Assembly: GCF_030697375.1 (NCBI RefSeq)
Contig: NZ_JAUYQD010000057.1
Location: 1 to 64,000, forward strand
DNA from: Rhodoferax sp.
Lineage (GTDB): Bacteria; Pseudomonadota; Gammaproteobacteria; Burkholderiales; Burkholderiaceae_C
DNA: 64,000 nucleotides
Reading direction: 5' to 3'
Numbering within the stretch: the stretch's first letter is position 1; each line of letters opens with the position of its first letter. The notes under the pieces are model-generated. The model saw only the letters and a program-made list of their open reading frames with translations, had not been told where the DNA came from and did no database searches. The translations under genes and the position numbers were made by a program. This document shows, in pieces, positions 15,629-25,000 of the stretch.

Positions 15629-18018
15629 GCCAGGTTCCCACCCTGTTGGGCAGTGAAGGCAAGGGGCCAGACTTGGGCCGGATCCCGGACAATGCATTGG
15701 TCATCGTTCCGGTGCGCAATATGGTGCTGTTTCCCGGTCTTGTGGTACCGATTGCCATTGGGCGCAAGGGCTCCATCGCGGCCACCGAATACGCCATCAA
15801 AGGCAAGCACCCTATTGGCATTTTGCTGCAACGCAACCCACAAACGGAATCCCCAGGGCCCGAGGATTTGGCGGCCATGGGAACCATTGCTTCCATCTTG
15901 CGCCACGTCACCGCCCCAGATGGTGCACAACACATCATTTGCCAGGGGTTGCTGCGGTTTCGGGTGACGGGGTACATCCAGGGCTACCCGTTTATGGTGG
16001 CGAAGATTGAACGCGTGGAGGAGCAGTCCGGTGCGGGCGACGAAGAGGTGGAGGCACGTTTCATCCGGTTGAAAGAGCGTGCGGTAGAGGTGTTGCAATT
16101 GTTGCCCCAGGTGCCGGCGGAAATGATCAGCGCGGTACAACGCATCGAGGCCCCGGGCACTCTGACCGACCTGGTCGCCGGTTATCTGGACCTGGAAACA
16201 CAAGAAAAGCAGGCCATTCTGGAAGAGGTTGAGCTGCGCGGACGGCTGGACAAGCTGCTGGAAGTGATGGTGCACCGAATTGCAGTGATGCACATTTCGC
16301 GGGAAATCGACCAGCAAACCAAGGTCAACCTTGAAAAGCGCGAACGCGAATTTTTACTGCGCGAGCAGATGAAGGCCATCCAGAAAGAACTGGGCGAGGA
16401 CAGCGTCAGCAACGCCGCCGAGATCGATGAACTGCGCAGACTGATCGCAGAAGCGGGCATGCCGGAAGAAGTCGCCAAGCAGGCCGAAAAGGAACTCAAG
16501 CGGCTTCAACGCATGTCGGACGGTTCCTCCGAATACTCCATGGTCCGAACCTATCTCGACTGGCTGGTGGAACTTCCGTGGAAAGAGCCCGCGCCGGACG
16601 TGATTGATATCGCGCAGGCCCGGCGTATTCTCGATGACGATCATTTTGGGCTGGAGCAGGTAAAAAAACGCATCGTTGAATTTTTGGCGGTGCGCAAACT
16701 CAAGCCGGGCGGGCACGGCCCTATTCTGTGCCTGGTGGGGCCGCCCGGCGTGGGAAAAACATCGCTGGGGCAGTCCATAGCCAAGGCACTGGGGCGGAAA
16801 TTTGCGCGGGTGTCTTTGGGCGGCATGCATGATGAAGCGGAAATCCGGGGCCACAGGCGCACGTACATCGGCGCCCTCCCCGGCAACATCATCCAAGCCA
16901 TCAAGAAAGCGGGCACACGCGGATGCGTGATGATGCTCGACGAAATCGACAAGCTGGGCACGGGCATCCACGGCGACCCGTCATCGGCCATGCTGGAGGT
17001 GCTGGACCCGGAGCAAAACGTCAACTTCCGTGACAACTACCTCGCCGTGCCCTATGACCTGTCCCAGGTTTTGTTTATTGCCACCGCCAATGTGCTCGAC
17101 CCCATTCCAGGGCCACTGGCTGACCGTATGGAGGTCCTGCGGCTGGCTGGCTACACCCAGGAAGAAAAGCGTGAGATTGCACGCAAGTACCTGGTTGCCA
17201 GGCGTCTGGCAGACAGCGGTTTGGAACCCACACAGCTGGAGATCACGGATGCGGCGCTGGCGACCATCATCCGTGACTACACCCGAGAAGCGGGTGTTCG
17301 GGGCCTGGAGCGCCAAATTGGCGCCGTGTGCCGCCACATCGCCGTAAGCATCGCCGAAAACAAAACCCCCAATGCGCGGGTCGATGCCGCCGATCTGGCA
17401 CCAATTTTAGGACCCGCCAAATTTGAAAACGAAGTGGCTTTGCGTGTGGCAACACCGGGCGTTGCCACTGGGCTGGCCTGGACCCCCGTGGGGGGAGATA
17501 TCTTGTTCATAGAAGCCAGCCGAACGCCGGGCAGTGGCCGCCTCATCCTGACCGGACAACTGGGAGAGGTGATGAAGGAGTCAGCGCAAGCTGCCTTGAC
17601 ACTGGTGAAATCGCGTGCGGCAGATTTCCAACTGGAACCGTCACTCTTTGAGAAAACCGATATTCATGTCCACGTGCCGGCGGGCGCCATTCCGAAAGAC
17701 GGGCCTAGTGCCGGCGTGGCTATGTTTATTGCGCTAGCCTCGCTTTTTATGAACCGGGTGGTTCACAAAGACACGGCGATGACGGGAGAAATCAGCCTTC
17801 GCGGATTGGTGCTGCCGGTGGGGGGGGTCAAGGAAAAGGTGCTTGCGGCCGTGGCGGCCGGGATCCATCGGGTCATGCTGCCAGCGCGCAATCGCAAAGA
17901 TCTGGAGGAGGTGCCCCAAGCGGCGCGACAACAAATGGAGTTTATTTTTCTGGACAATGTGGAGCAGGCGATGCAAGGGGCCATAGGTACCGAAGATGCC
18001 CGGGTGGACCAAGTTTAA
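15625..18018 (+). CDS. lon: ATP-dependent protease Lon (endopeptidase La)
   Basis: Full-length cytoplasmic Lon of 797 residues: N-terminal substrate domain, helical linker, AAA+ domain with Walker A GPPGVGKTSLG near residue 372 and Walker B MMLDEIDKLG, and the C-terminal Ser/Lys protease with DGPSAG (Ser695) and GGVKEK (Lys736). It degrades misfolded and regulatory proteins. The setting among BON, CBS and stress genes rather than beside clpX suggests that this may be a second Lon paralog dedicated to stress; that needs the rest of the genome. Start is the ATG at 15625, possibly coupled to a 4-codon leader. A Usp remnant follows 15 bases after the stop. Confidence 0.93.
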   Translation: MSQVPTLLGSEGKGPDLGRIPDNALVIVPVRNMVLFPGLVVPIAIGRKGSIAATEYAIKGKHPIGILLQRNPQTESPGPEDLAAMGTIASILRHVTAPDGAQHIICQGLLRFRVTGYIQGYPFMVAKIERVEEQSGAGDEEVEARFIRLKERAVEVLQLLPQVPAEMISAVQRIEAPGTLTDLVAGYLDLETQEKQAILEEVELRGRLDKLLEVMVHRIAVMHISREIDQQTKVNLEKREREFLLREQMKAIQKELGEDSVSNAAEIDELRRLIAEAGMPEEVAKQAEKELKRLQRMSDGSSEYSMVRTYLDWLVELPWKEPAPDVIDIAQARRILDDDHFGLEQVKKRIVEFLAVRKLKPGGHGPILCLVGPPGVGKTSLGQSIAKALGRKFARVSLGGMHDEAEIRGHRRTYIGALPGNIIQAIKKAGTRGCVMMLDEIDKLGTGIHGDPSSAMLEVLDPEQNVNFRDNYLAVPYDLSQVLFIATANVLDPIPGPLADRMEVLRLAGYTQEEKREIARKYLVARRLADSGLEPTQLEITDAALATIIRDYTREAGVRGLERQIGAVCRHIAVSIAENKTPNARVDAADLAPILGPAKFENEVALRVATPGVATGLAWTPVGGDILFIEASRTPGSGRLILTGQLGEVMKESAQAALTLVKSRAADFQLEPSLFEKTDIHVHVPAGAIPKDGPSAGVAMFIALASLFMNRVVHKDTAMTGEISLRGLVLPVGGVKEKVLAAVAAGIHRVMLPARNRKDLEEVPQAARQQMEFIFLDNVEQAMQGAIGTEDARVDQV

Positions 18019-18033
18019 AAACAGGAGTGCACG

Positions 18034-18132
18034 ATGCTGAAAATCTTGATTGCAGTAGATGGCTCTGAACGCGCGGACCATGCGATTGAAGCGGTCGCGC
18101 ACATCCCGGTGCCCGTACTGTTGGCCAAGTAA
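18034..18132 (+). pseudogene. Truncated universal stress protein (UspA) N-terminus
   Basis: After a good ribosome binding site (AGGAG) the reading frame MLKILIAVDGSERADHAIEA matches the first strand, nucleotide-contact Asp and helix of UspA-type proteins, which are about 140-160 residues. It stops after 32 codons at 18130-18132, and the ATP-binding GxxGxxxx-S half is missing. No continuation was found in the other frames downstream. It is best seen as the remnant of a usp gene behind lon. Confidence 0.65.
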
Positions 18133-18135
18133 TCT

Positions 18136-18354
18136 ATGCTGCACAACACCGCATTCCCGGGTTGCAATTGCAGGCAGTGCCTGCTGGCCACAAGCGCCGC
18201 GTTGTTTGAGCTGCGCGATGCGCTTGTTACCTTGTCCCTGTCGCTCAAAGACCTGCAGTTTGAAATGGACCTCGAACTGCGGGCGGAAGCTGAAAAGAAA
18301 GCGGAGTTACTGTTGAAAAGAATCGCTGCAACGCAAGGCCCTGGTTCTCCGTGA
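18136..18354 (+). CDS. Small helical protein with CNCRQC motif, unknown
   Basis: A 72-residue frame starting MLHNTAFPGCNCRQCLLATS three bases after the Usp remnant stop. It has a CxCxxC cluster and then a long amphipathic helix ending AEKKAELLLKRIAATQG. No ribosome binding site is evident and the start may be wrong, but the regular helix pattern and a terminator just downstream (18369-18394) argue for a real gene. The function is unknown. Confidence 0.4.
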   Translation: MLHNTAFPGCNCRQCLLATSAALFELRDALVTLSLSLKDLQFEMDLELRAEAEKKAELLLKRIAATQGPGSP

Positions 18355-18368
18355 ACGAAGGGCTGGCG

Positions 18369-18394
18369 GCTACCGCTGTTAGCGGTGGCTTTTT
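18369..18394 (+). terminator. Rho-independent terminator after the lon group
   Basis: GCTACCGCT and AGCGGTGGC form a 9-pair stem with one wobble pair around GTT, followed by CTTTTT. It ends plus-strand transcription from lon and lies inside the 3' end of the convergent BON gene. Confidence 0.65.
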
Positions 18395-18618
18395 CGCACA
18401 CCACCATGGGTGGGTTTGATATTGATTTGTAGACCTCGCATACCCGCGACACGTCTGGCGGTGCGTTCGACCTGAAACCTCGTTTGGTGCGTGTCGACAT
18501 GGCCGTTCAAGGTCACCATCCCGTTGTCCACAAACACTTCAATGTTAGCCCCATTGACGGATGGAATAGCATCCAATTTCTCCATCAAATCAGCCTTCAG
18601 CTCCACATCGGTTTTCAT
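18379..18618 (-). CDS. Single BON-domain protein
   Basis: A 79-residue protein consisting of one BON domain: the opening MKTDVELKADLMEKLDAIP parallels the opening of the triple-BON protein at 13801, and NGMVTLNGHVDTHQ is the diagnostic turn. There is no signal peptide. Its 3' end forms part of the convergent lon-group terminator. Probably a stress-induced membrane- or surface-associating protein, possibly a shorter paralog of the 13801 gene. Confidence 0.8.
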   Translation of the reverse strand: MKTDVELKADLMEKLDAIPSVNGANIEVFVDNGMVTLNGHVDTHQTRFQVERTARRVAGMRGLQINIKPTHGGVRKSHR

Positions 18619-18798
18619 AATCCTGTGTCCTCAAGTTGTGGTCTGGCGTCATCAGACCCATGACGATATAGACGCGCGTCCCTACTCTACGGAGACCACC
18701 GCCTTTTCCATTTGCGAATTCGCAATCGCGCCATTGAACCGGGGCGTAGATTCAGCGGTGCCAAACAGACATCCCCCTTGTCACGGAAAGGAAACACC

Positions 18799-19224
18799 AT
18801 GAACAGACTTATTTGGATGGCCGGCTTTGTGGTGGCTGCCGCCATTACCGGGGTTTCGTGCGACAAGGTCAAATCGCCGGAGCCCGAAATAAGCACGCCC
18901 GACACGGCTACGAACCCCATGGACAAAACCGCAAGCGAACGCAAAGCATTCACGCAGGCTGCCCAAAAAGAGCTCGATGAACTGCGAATCGCTGTCGCCA
19001 ACCTCAGGACCAAGGCAGAAGCCGCCAGCCAGGAGAGCAAAGCCAAACTTCGTCAACAAGTAGAGCGGCTTGAACTTGAACTGCGTCAAACCCAGCAGCG
19101 CTTGGCAGAACTCGGCACCGCATCAGCACAAACCTGGAGCCAACTCAAAGAGGCTTTCACCCAATCACTTGAAAAGCTGAAAACAGAAATAGACAACAAG
19201 CGCAAGAATTCGCCCGAAAATTGA
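18799..19224 (+). CDS. Putative lipoprotein with long coiled coil
   Basis: A 141-residue protein whose N-terminus MNRLIWMAGFVVAAAITGVS leads into a lipobox-like VSC (cysteine near residue 21), followed by a Pro/Thr-rich linker and about 90 residues of charged heptad-like helix (ELDELRIAVANLRTKAEAA). A GGAAAC site precedes the ATG. Probably anchored to a membrane by lipid and forming a coiled coil in the periplasm. I do not recognise the family. Confidence 0.65.
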   Translation: MNRLIWMAGFVVAAAITGVSCDKVKSPEPEISTPDTATNPMDKTASERKAFTQAAQKELDELRIAVANLRTKAEAASQESKAKLRQQVERLELELRQTQQRLAELGTASAQTWSQLKEAFTQSLEKLKTEIDNKRKNSPEN

Positions 19225-19236
19225 TCGATGCACCCT

Positions 19237-19713
19237 TCAACTTTTGGGGACTTCAGTATCGACACTGTCGAAATAAAGAATCATCTGGCGATGCTGTTTA
19301 CCCTTGACTATGGTCGTTGCTTTTTTGATGGTCTGTTCCGGCGCAGCCTCGTTGTCACGGTAACTCGCTCGAATTTCGTAGCGTCCGGGTGCTAGGGCTA
19401 CCAAGAGGCGGGGGCCATCCATGGTGTGCTCAAGAACCACATTTTTGCTACGGATATCCACAATCGTTACCTGCACACCGGACAAATAGGCCCCCGTGCG
19501 CTTGGCCGCAGTCAACAACCAAAGGCTGAATCGGTCTTGTTCATCGCGCAACTCCTGCGACTCACTGTCACCGACACCACCGGAAACATAATCGACCCCT
19601 TGGGGTGTGCTGCCTATTTGAACGGCCTGGGCACATTGGCTGGCGGCGAAGACGACCCATCCCAATGCAAGGGTTCGTACCAGACTGGGTAAATTTGCAT
19701 GGTAAGTGGGCAT
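19237..19713 (-). CDS. Exported protein of unknown function
   Basis: A 158-residue protein from the ATG at 19713: signal peptide through LALGWVVFAASQCAQA, then a mature part with DRFSLWLLTAAKRTGAYLSG and a beta-rich region LVALAPGRYEIRASYRDNE that resembles the GxYxV/I strands of carboxypeptidase-regulatory or PEGA-like surface domains. An earlier in-frame start exists at 20034 but would overlap the divergent phosphoribosyltransferase. It is likely periplasmic; no function can be named. Confidence 0.6.
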   Translation of the reverse strand: MPTYHANLPSLVRTLALGWVVFAASQCAQAVQIGSTPQGVDYVSGGVGDSESQELRDEQDRFSLWLLTAAKRTGAYLSGVQVTIVDIRSKNVVLEHTMDGPRLLVALAPGRYEIRASYRDNEAAPEQTIKKATTIVKGKQHRQMILYFDSVDTEVPKS

Positions 19714-19920
19714 AACTGACTTTCGGTGAATTTGGAACACATCTCCCAACCGGGAGCGCCTGCCACGGAATAAAGCATGCATGCAATGTGGAACCTGCAC
19801 GTAGAAATACTGTTGATATTTCGCACAAATGCCTGTCGTTGTTGCCGCTTGCGGATTGTCAATTGTGACGCGATATGAAAAATATACTCTGTCCCGTAGC
19901 CGCAATCCAGAGGCGAACAT

Positions 19921-20586
19921 ATGTTTCGTGACCGCATTGACGCAGCCCAGCAGTTGGCCGAAAAACTCCAGAAATATCGCCATAAGAATCCATTGATTTT
20001 GGCGATTCCTCGCGGGGCCGTACCCATGGGACAAACCCTTACCAAGGCGTTGGGCGGTGAGTTAGACGTGGTTTTGGTGCGCAAGCTGCGCGCCCCCAGG
20101 CAACCCGAGTTGGCCATCGGATCCGTGGATGAAAGCGGCTGGACCTACTTGGGTGGCTACGCACTGGCCCATGGTGCGGATCAAGAATATATCGCCTCAG
20201 AAAAGGCCGTTCAACTGGAAACCATACGCCATCGCCGCGCCCAATACACACCAGACCGCCAACCGATATCGCCGACAGGACGTATCGTTATTGTGGTGGA
20301 TGATGGACTGGCCACGGGTGCCACCATGATCTCCGCTCTGCATGGTCTGCGTGAACACAGACCAGAGAAGTTGGTTTGTGCAGTGCCGGTTGCCCCCCGG
20401 GACACCCTTGCCAAAATCAGGCCCCTGGCGGACGAACTGGTTTGCCTCAAGGTGCCAGTGGACTTTCAAGCTGTGGGCCAGTTTTACCAGCAGTTTACGC
20501 AGGTGGAGGATAGTGACGTGATAGAAATCTTGAGACACTCCGCCGGTCCGAGGAGCCCCCTTCCCCCATCAATGCCCGGGGCTTGA
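19921..20586 (+). CDS. Type I phosphoribosyltransferase domain protein
   Basis: A 221-residue cytoplasmic protein with the PRPP loop VVDDGLATGATM near residues 124-135 and a PPi-loop-like LVRKLRAPRQPELAIGSVDE. This subgroup (ComF/Rv0571c-like) often sits with stress, dienelactone hydrolase or Usp genes and is not one of the defined purine/pyrimidine salvage enzymes; the nucleobase is unknown. It ends in an 18-base convergent overlap with the PAS gene. Confidence 0.8.
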   Translation: MFRDRIDAAQQLAEKLQKYRHKNPLILAIPRGAVPMGQTLTKALGGELDVVLVRKLRAPRQPELAIGSVDESGWTYLGGYALAHGADQEYIASEKAVQLETIRHRRAQYTPDRQPISPTGRIVIVVDDGLATGATMISALHGLREHRPEKLVCAVPVAPRDTLAKIRPLADELVCLKVPVDFQAVGQFYQQFTQVEDSDVIEILRHSAGPRSPLPPSMPGA

Positions 20587-20997
20587 CAGCCGTAAATTCA
20601 AGGTGATGTAGCGCTTGAACTTCACCACAATGCTGGACATCTCAATATCCACCAAAGCTTTTCTACCATCTGCCAGCAAAGCGACTCTGCGCATCCACAT
20701 GCCATTGGCCGAATGAAAGACGGCGTAAGCCAGGTTGTACCCTGGGGTGTTGGCGGAAAAAGGAAGATCCGGAATAACGGTCGTTGCGGCACAGCCTTCA
20801 GGGCATTCTGATTCCCAGCCCAAAAGCTCCTTGGCTTCCAAGGTGCAGGCCGTGATGCGCCCTTCTGCATCAATCGTCAAAACGGCATCACGCTCGGGTG
20901 ACGGCTGTTCTTGATGATCCACCAAGCGGTCCACCATTTGGGGGGTGCGCACCGGTGTCGGCTGCACAGTGGGACTAGCCCATTCGGTATTTCTCAT
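20569..20997 (-). CDS. Stand-alone PAS-like protein
   Basis: A 142-residue soluble protein with a PAS-type start (RDAVLTIDAEGRITACTLEA then KELLGW) and the later sheet GMWMRRVALLADGRKALVDIE. There is no output domain, so it would have to act on a partner, or is a remnant of a sensor. The start has AGGAG 6 bases upstream. It has a long AT-rich leader carrying the palindrome at 21120-21135. Confidence 0.65.
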   Translation of the reverse strand: MRNTEWASPTVQPTPVRTPQMVDRLVDHQEQPSPERDAVLTIDAEGRITACTLEAKELLGWESECPEGCAATTVIPDLPFSANTPGYNLAYAVFHSANGMWMRRVALLADGRKALVDIEMSSIVVKFKRYITLNLRLSSPGH

Positions 20998-21119
20998 TGT
21001 CTTCTCCTACCACTTTTTAATTGCAATGTGGACCTATTGGCATAAGCTGGTCTGTACTCAGCCCATAAGAATAAGGAAAGAGAGAACAATAAGAAATACG
21101 CGAAGTCGCTGAAATTTAC

Positions 21120-21135
21120 TACCTGAATTTAGGTA
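21120..21135. promoter_or_regulatory. Palindrome TACCTGAATTTAGGTA upstream of the PAS gene
   Basis: Five-base arms TACCT/AGGTA around GAATTT, in the AT-rich region between the PAS gene and the chemosensory cluster. The form is like binding sites of LuxR/NarL-family response regulators. A related sequence, TACCTGATTTTCGGG, is at 42919-42933. Confidence 0.4.
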
Positions 21136-21157
21136 TATCAATGAATGGCGGGGGTGT

Positions 21158-21595
21158 TCAGCGGTTTCCACGGAATAGGCGGTTCAAGTGGAGCACGGGA
21201 ACCAACTCTCCTTCCCGTTCAAAACAGGAAATGGCCAGCCCCTTCCAATCTGCCAGGCAATCGTCCTGTGCCGTCGCCTGAGCGTCGCTGACCTCAATCC
21301 TCCTTGGCGGCGAAGCCAAAAAGACAGCCCCCAGCTTGGGCACATGGTGCCCAACTTCCTGGTAAGCGACCAGTGCCACCAGAGAATGGTCCGCCGCCCG
21401 GGCAGCCACCCGCATCGAAAGACTGATGACAGGCACCAGGTGCTTTTGCCAAATCAGTACGTGGCGAGCATGGTCCGGGGTCAGCGGCACCACATGGAGC
21501 ACAGGGTTTTCAACAATTTGCACCAACTCGCGGCTACCGATCGCCGCACGCATGGAATGCCCCAGGTCCAGCAGCCAGGCATTGGGTCCAGGCAT
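21158..21595 (-). CDS. CheW-like chemosensory coupling protein
   Basis: A 145-residue protein from the ATG at 21595, sharing one base with the stop of the previous gene (TGATG). It opens MPGPNAWLLDLGHSMRAAIG and continues with CheW-type sheets around ELVQIVENPVLHVVPLTPDH and HLVPVISLSMRV. CheW proteins couple receptors to CheA. It is the last gene of the Pil-Chp-like cluster. The sequence is divergent from the PilI-type CheW at 27273, so it may serve a different receptor or act as a ChpC-like accessory. Confidence 0.65.
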   Translation of the reverse strand: MPGPNAWLLDLGHSMRAAIGSRELVQIVENPVLHVVPLTPDHARHVLIWQKHLVPVISLSMRVAARAADHSLVALVAYQEVGHHVPKLGAVFLASPPRRIEVSDAQATAQDDCLADWKGLAISCFEREGELVPVLHLNRLFRGNR

Positions 21596-22041
21596 CACAG
21601 CACCTCGGCGTTGTGGACGACGCTTGTCTGCTGGAGATAGGCGCTTAACCTGCCAGCATCGCTGACACAGGCAAGGCCCTCCTCCACCATGCGCAAACCA
21701 CTGATGGGCGACTGGGCGACATACATGCACGCTGGAATTTCAAAGCTGGCCTCTTGAAAATCGACCAAGGTGCGTGCTTCGTCACACAACACGCCAAGAT
21801 AGCCCTGGGGCAGTGCCAACAAGGCGCAGACACGCCGCGCAGCAGGAATAGGCTCCAGAAGCAGCAGCCCCTCACCCAGGCAGTATGCGGGCCAACGTTG
21901 GCCCGCATAAGGCGCCCAGCCGACACTCCCCTGTGGGCAGTCCGCGGGGTCAATATCCATAACAGACTCCAGGGAGCGAACATCGGCCTGCGCCAGCACC
22001 AGACGCATCCCGCCAATTTTCAGGAGAACTGCGTTTCTCAT
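21595..22041 (-). CDS. Divergent CheW-like or accessory chemosensory protein
   Basis: A 148-residue protein beginning MRNAVLLKIGGMRLVLAQAD, with the two-subdomain beta pattern expected of CheW (ARRVCALLALPQGYLGVLCD). Similarity is weak and the call depends largely on position: it overlaps the CheA hybrid by 4 bases upstream and the next CheW-like gene by one base downstream, so all three are translationally coupled. Confidence 0.5.
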   Translation of the reverse strand: MRNAVLLKIGGMRLVLAQADVRSLESVMDIDPADCPQGSVGWAPYAGQRWPAYCLGEGLLLLEPIPAARRVCALLALPQGYLGVLCDEARTLVDFQEASFEIPACMYVAQSPISGLRMVEEGLACVSDAGRLSAYLQQTSVVHNAEVL

Positions 22042-25000
22042 GCGGTGACTCCCACCAGGCGGTCCATGTGCTGGAGCAATTGGTCTTCGTTAAACGGCTT
22101 CACCAAATAGGCGTCCACACCGGCGCTGTCGCCTTGTTGCCTGTGCTTTTCAGTTGAACGCGAGGTGATCATGATGATGGGGATGTTTTTGGTCGATTCG
22201 CGGGCACGCAAATGGGCGGTCAGTTCCAGACCGTTCATGCGGGGCATTTCCATATCCACCAGCACCACATCGGGAACGGTCTGTTCCAACACAGCCACGG
22301 CATCCATTCCATCGATTGCGGTAAGCACCTCGTAGCCCGCATCTCGCATGACTTGCGCACTTGCGCGCCGTGCCGAAATCGAGTCGTCAACAATGAGCAC
22401 CGTGCGCTTGGTGGCCGGTTGCGACGTTGTGGGAGTCACATTGACCGGGCCAAAGGCCGCCGATGCCGCACGCGGTGTGGACGAAGCGCGCAAGAGTTCC
22501 GGCAAGTCGATGACGGGCGCCACGCTGCCGTCCCCCAAAATGACAGCGCCAATGGTTCCTTGGATCTTGGACACGTAACGCCCCAGCTTTTTGACCACCA
22601 CTTCACGCCCATCCACCAACTCAGGAACCATGATGGCGCAGGTGGTGCCTGCGTCGCTGCTGGTGATGAGTACCGGGAAGCCCCATTGGGACTCCTCCTT
22701 GGCGTTGCCACGCAGCCCAAGCAGGTCCTCCAGGCGGAGCAGCTTGTGCACGACATTGCCTACGCGGTAGATGGGTTGATGGCCAATGGCTTCGATCTGG
22801 TCGCGCGTGATGTAGTGAATATCCAATATACGACGGCTGGACACCGCAACCATCTTGCTGCCGATGCACGCCATCAAGGTGTGCTCCGACAGCAAGGTGG
22901 CCGGCAAGCGCAGTTCCACCGTCAAACCCAGGCCCGTAGGGGACGCCAAGTTCAACGAGCCTTTCATTTCCAAAACGCGCGTATACACCGCGTCCATTCC
23001 GATCCCACGGCCAGAGGTCTGGGTGCTGGACTCGCGTGTGGAAAACCCGGTGACCAAAATGAGGCGCCCCAACTCCTCGTCCGATAAAAACTGATCGCGG
23101 GCGATCAGGTGCTTTTGCACCCCAATAGCCCGGATGGCCACGAAATCCAGACCGGCGCCGTCGTCCTTGCAGCGCACCACAATGGAGTTTCCCTCGCGGG
23201 CAAAGCTCAGTTCGATGGCGCCGGTGCGCGGCTTGCCACACGCCAGCCGCGTCGCTGCATTCTCAATGCCGTGGTCCACAGCGTTGCGCAGGACGTGCAT
23301 GATCGGATCGACCAGATCGTGCAGCATATTGCTGTCGATGTGCGTAGCGTCACCCACAATGCTCAAGGCGACCTCTTTGCCCAAGAGGCGGCAGGTTTGG
23401 CGCACGCTGCGCTGCAGGCGCGACACGATGGTGCTGACAGGCACCAGCCGCGTGCGTAAGACGGCATGTTGATTCTCCATTTGCAAACGCCGCTGAACTT
23501 CCAACAACTCCCCGAGCGCGTGCAACTCTTCGTCAATATGCCAAGCCATTTGGCTGGCATCTGTTCTGGCTTCCACCAGTTGGCTGGTGATGGTGTGCAA
23601 CTCGCTGTAGCGCTCGAACTCCAGTGGGTCAAAATCACCCGCCCCCACCGCCATGTGACGCGACAGCGCAAGGCCACGGACATCCACCAGGTTTTCCAAC
23701 TCGCCAATCAACTTTTGAAACAGCGCATTTTGTTTCTGTATGGCCTTGGATTGCTTCTGGGTTTGGCGCAGGCGCTCCTGAATCTGCGCGGTGGAAATGA
23801 CGTTTTCTCCCGCCAAACGCAATAGTTCGTCCACCACAGGGGCCGGCACCCGCAACAATGGGGATGCGTCAGGCACCCCTGTTTCTGCGGCTGCTGCCAC
23901 CGCAGGCTCCGGCGAAGCAACGGCCATGGGCACGGGTTCCACATCGCCACTTGGGACGCCAGAATCGCCAGGAACACGGTTCACATAGTCCAGCACCCGC
24001 TGCAGCACCCGCTGGGCTTGGGCTGGCGCGGGCCCGGTCCCGGTAATGACTTCCCCCATGGCTTCAAGGCAATCACCGGCCTCGATCAGCAATGCCGCCA
24101 AGGCAACATCGGGCAGCGCGTTTTCTTCGGACAGGCCGATCAATAGATCTTCCAGTGCATGGGTCAGATTGGCGATACCGGCAACCCCAACCGTATTGGC
24201 CGCGCCTTTGAGGGTGTGCGCCGCGCGCTTGGCTTCCTCAACATCCGCCATGGAGCCATTCCCCGTGGACAAGCGTGCTATTGCGGCGGAGAAGCTGCCC
24301 AGCTGAACCGGCAACTCTTGCAGCAGCCCATCCAGCAATTCAAGATTGATGTCCTTGGGAAGGTCCATGGACAAGTCCTGCACACGGGCAGTCTTCTTGC
24401 GGGTGTCTGCCTCTTCACCGTCTTCGACATAGACGACATTGGCAAGCGCGTGCACCCACGTGAGTGCTGCTGACGGGTCCAGCGGAGCTTTCCATGCCAA
24501 GTCGCACAGTGGCTCAACCAAGGCATGGCATGCGCTTGCATCGCTTGGGCACGCAAGGTAGATCGACAGGGTGTCGGGCAGTTGCGCGAGTATCGCAAAC
24601 TGGGAATCGCTCAGCCCGTCTGGCAGACTCTCCACCTGAGGAGTCAAAACGGCAATGAGTCCTTTTAACGCGGACAGGCCAATGGAATCCGCCGTTTCTC
24701 CCACACGCGCCATGGCATCCACGTAATTGGACCGCGCGTCGCGATAGGACTCCGAGCCCGCCTCAACCGAAAGGACCGCAGCCAAATCCTCGGCCAGGAT
24801 CTCCTGCATCAGGCCAAACTCTTTGGAAAAAAGCCGCAGCATGTCTTTGCTGATTTGCTGCGGCTCTATTGACACAGGCGTGACACCAGCCGGTGGCGCT
24901 TCCACCTCACCAGTGAACTCACCGGATTCGCCCGGAGTCCAAACGGGATCGAACACCACATCGAGAAGTGCCGCCTGGGCTTCAGTGCGATCAGGTTCTG

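Noticed and set aside
13801..20997. The stress region as a transmissible locus of stress tolerance (tLST)
   Set aside because: No small heat-shock protein, ClpK, FtsH, YfdX, HdeD or thioredoxin genes are present, which define that locus.
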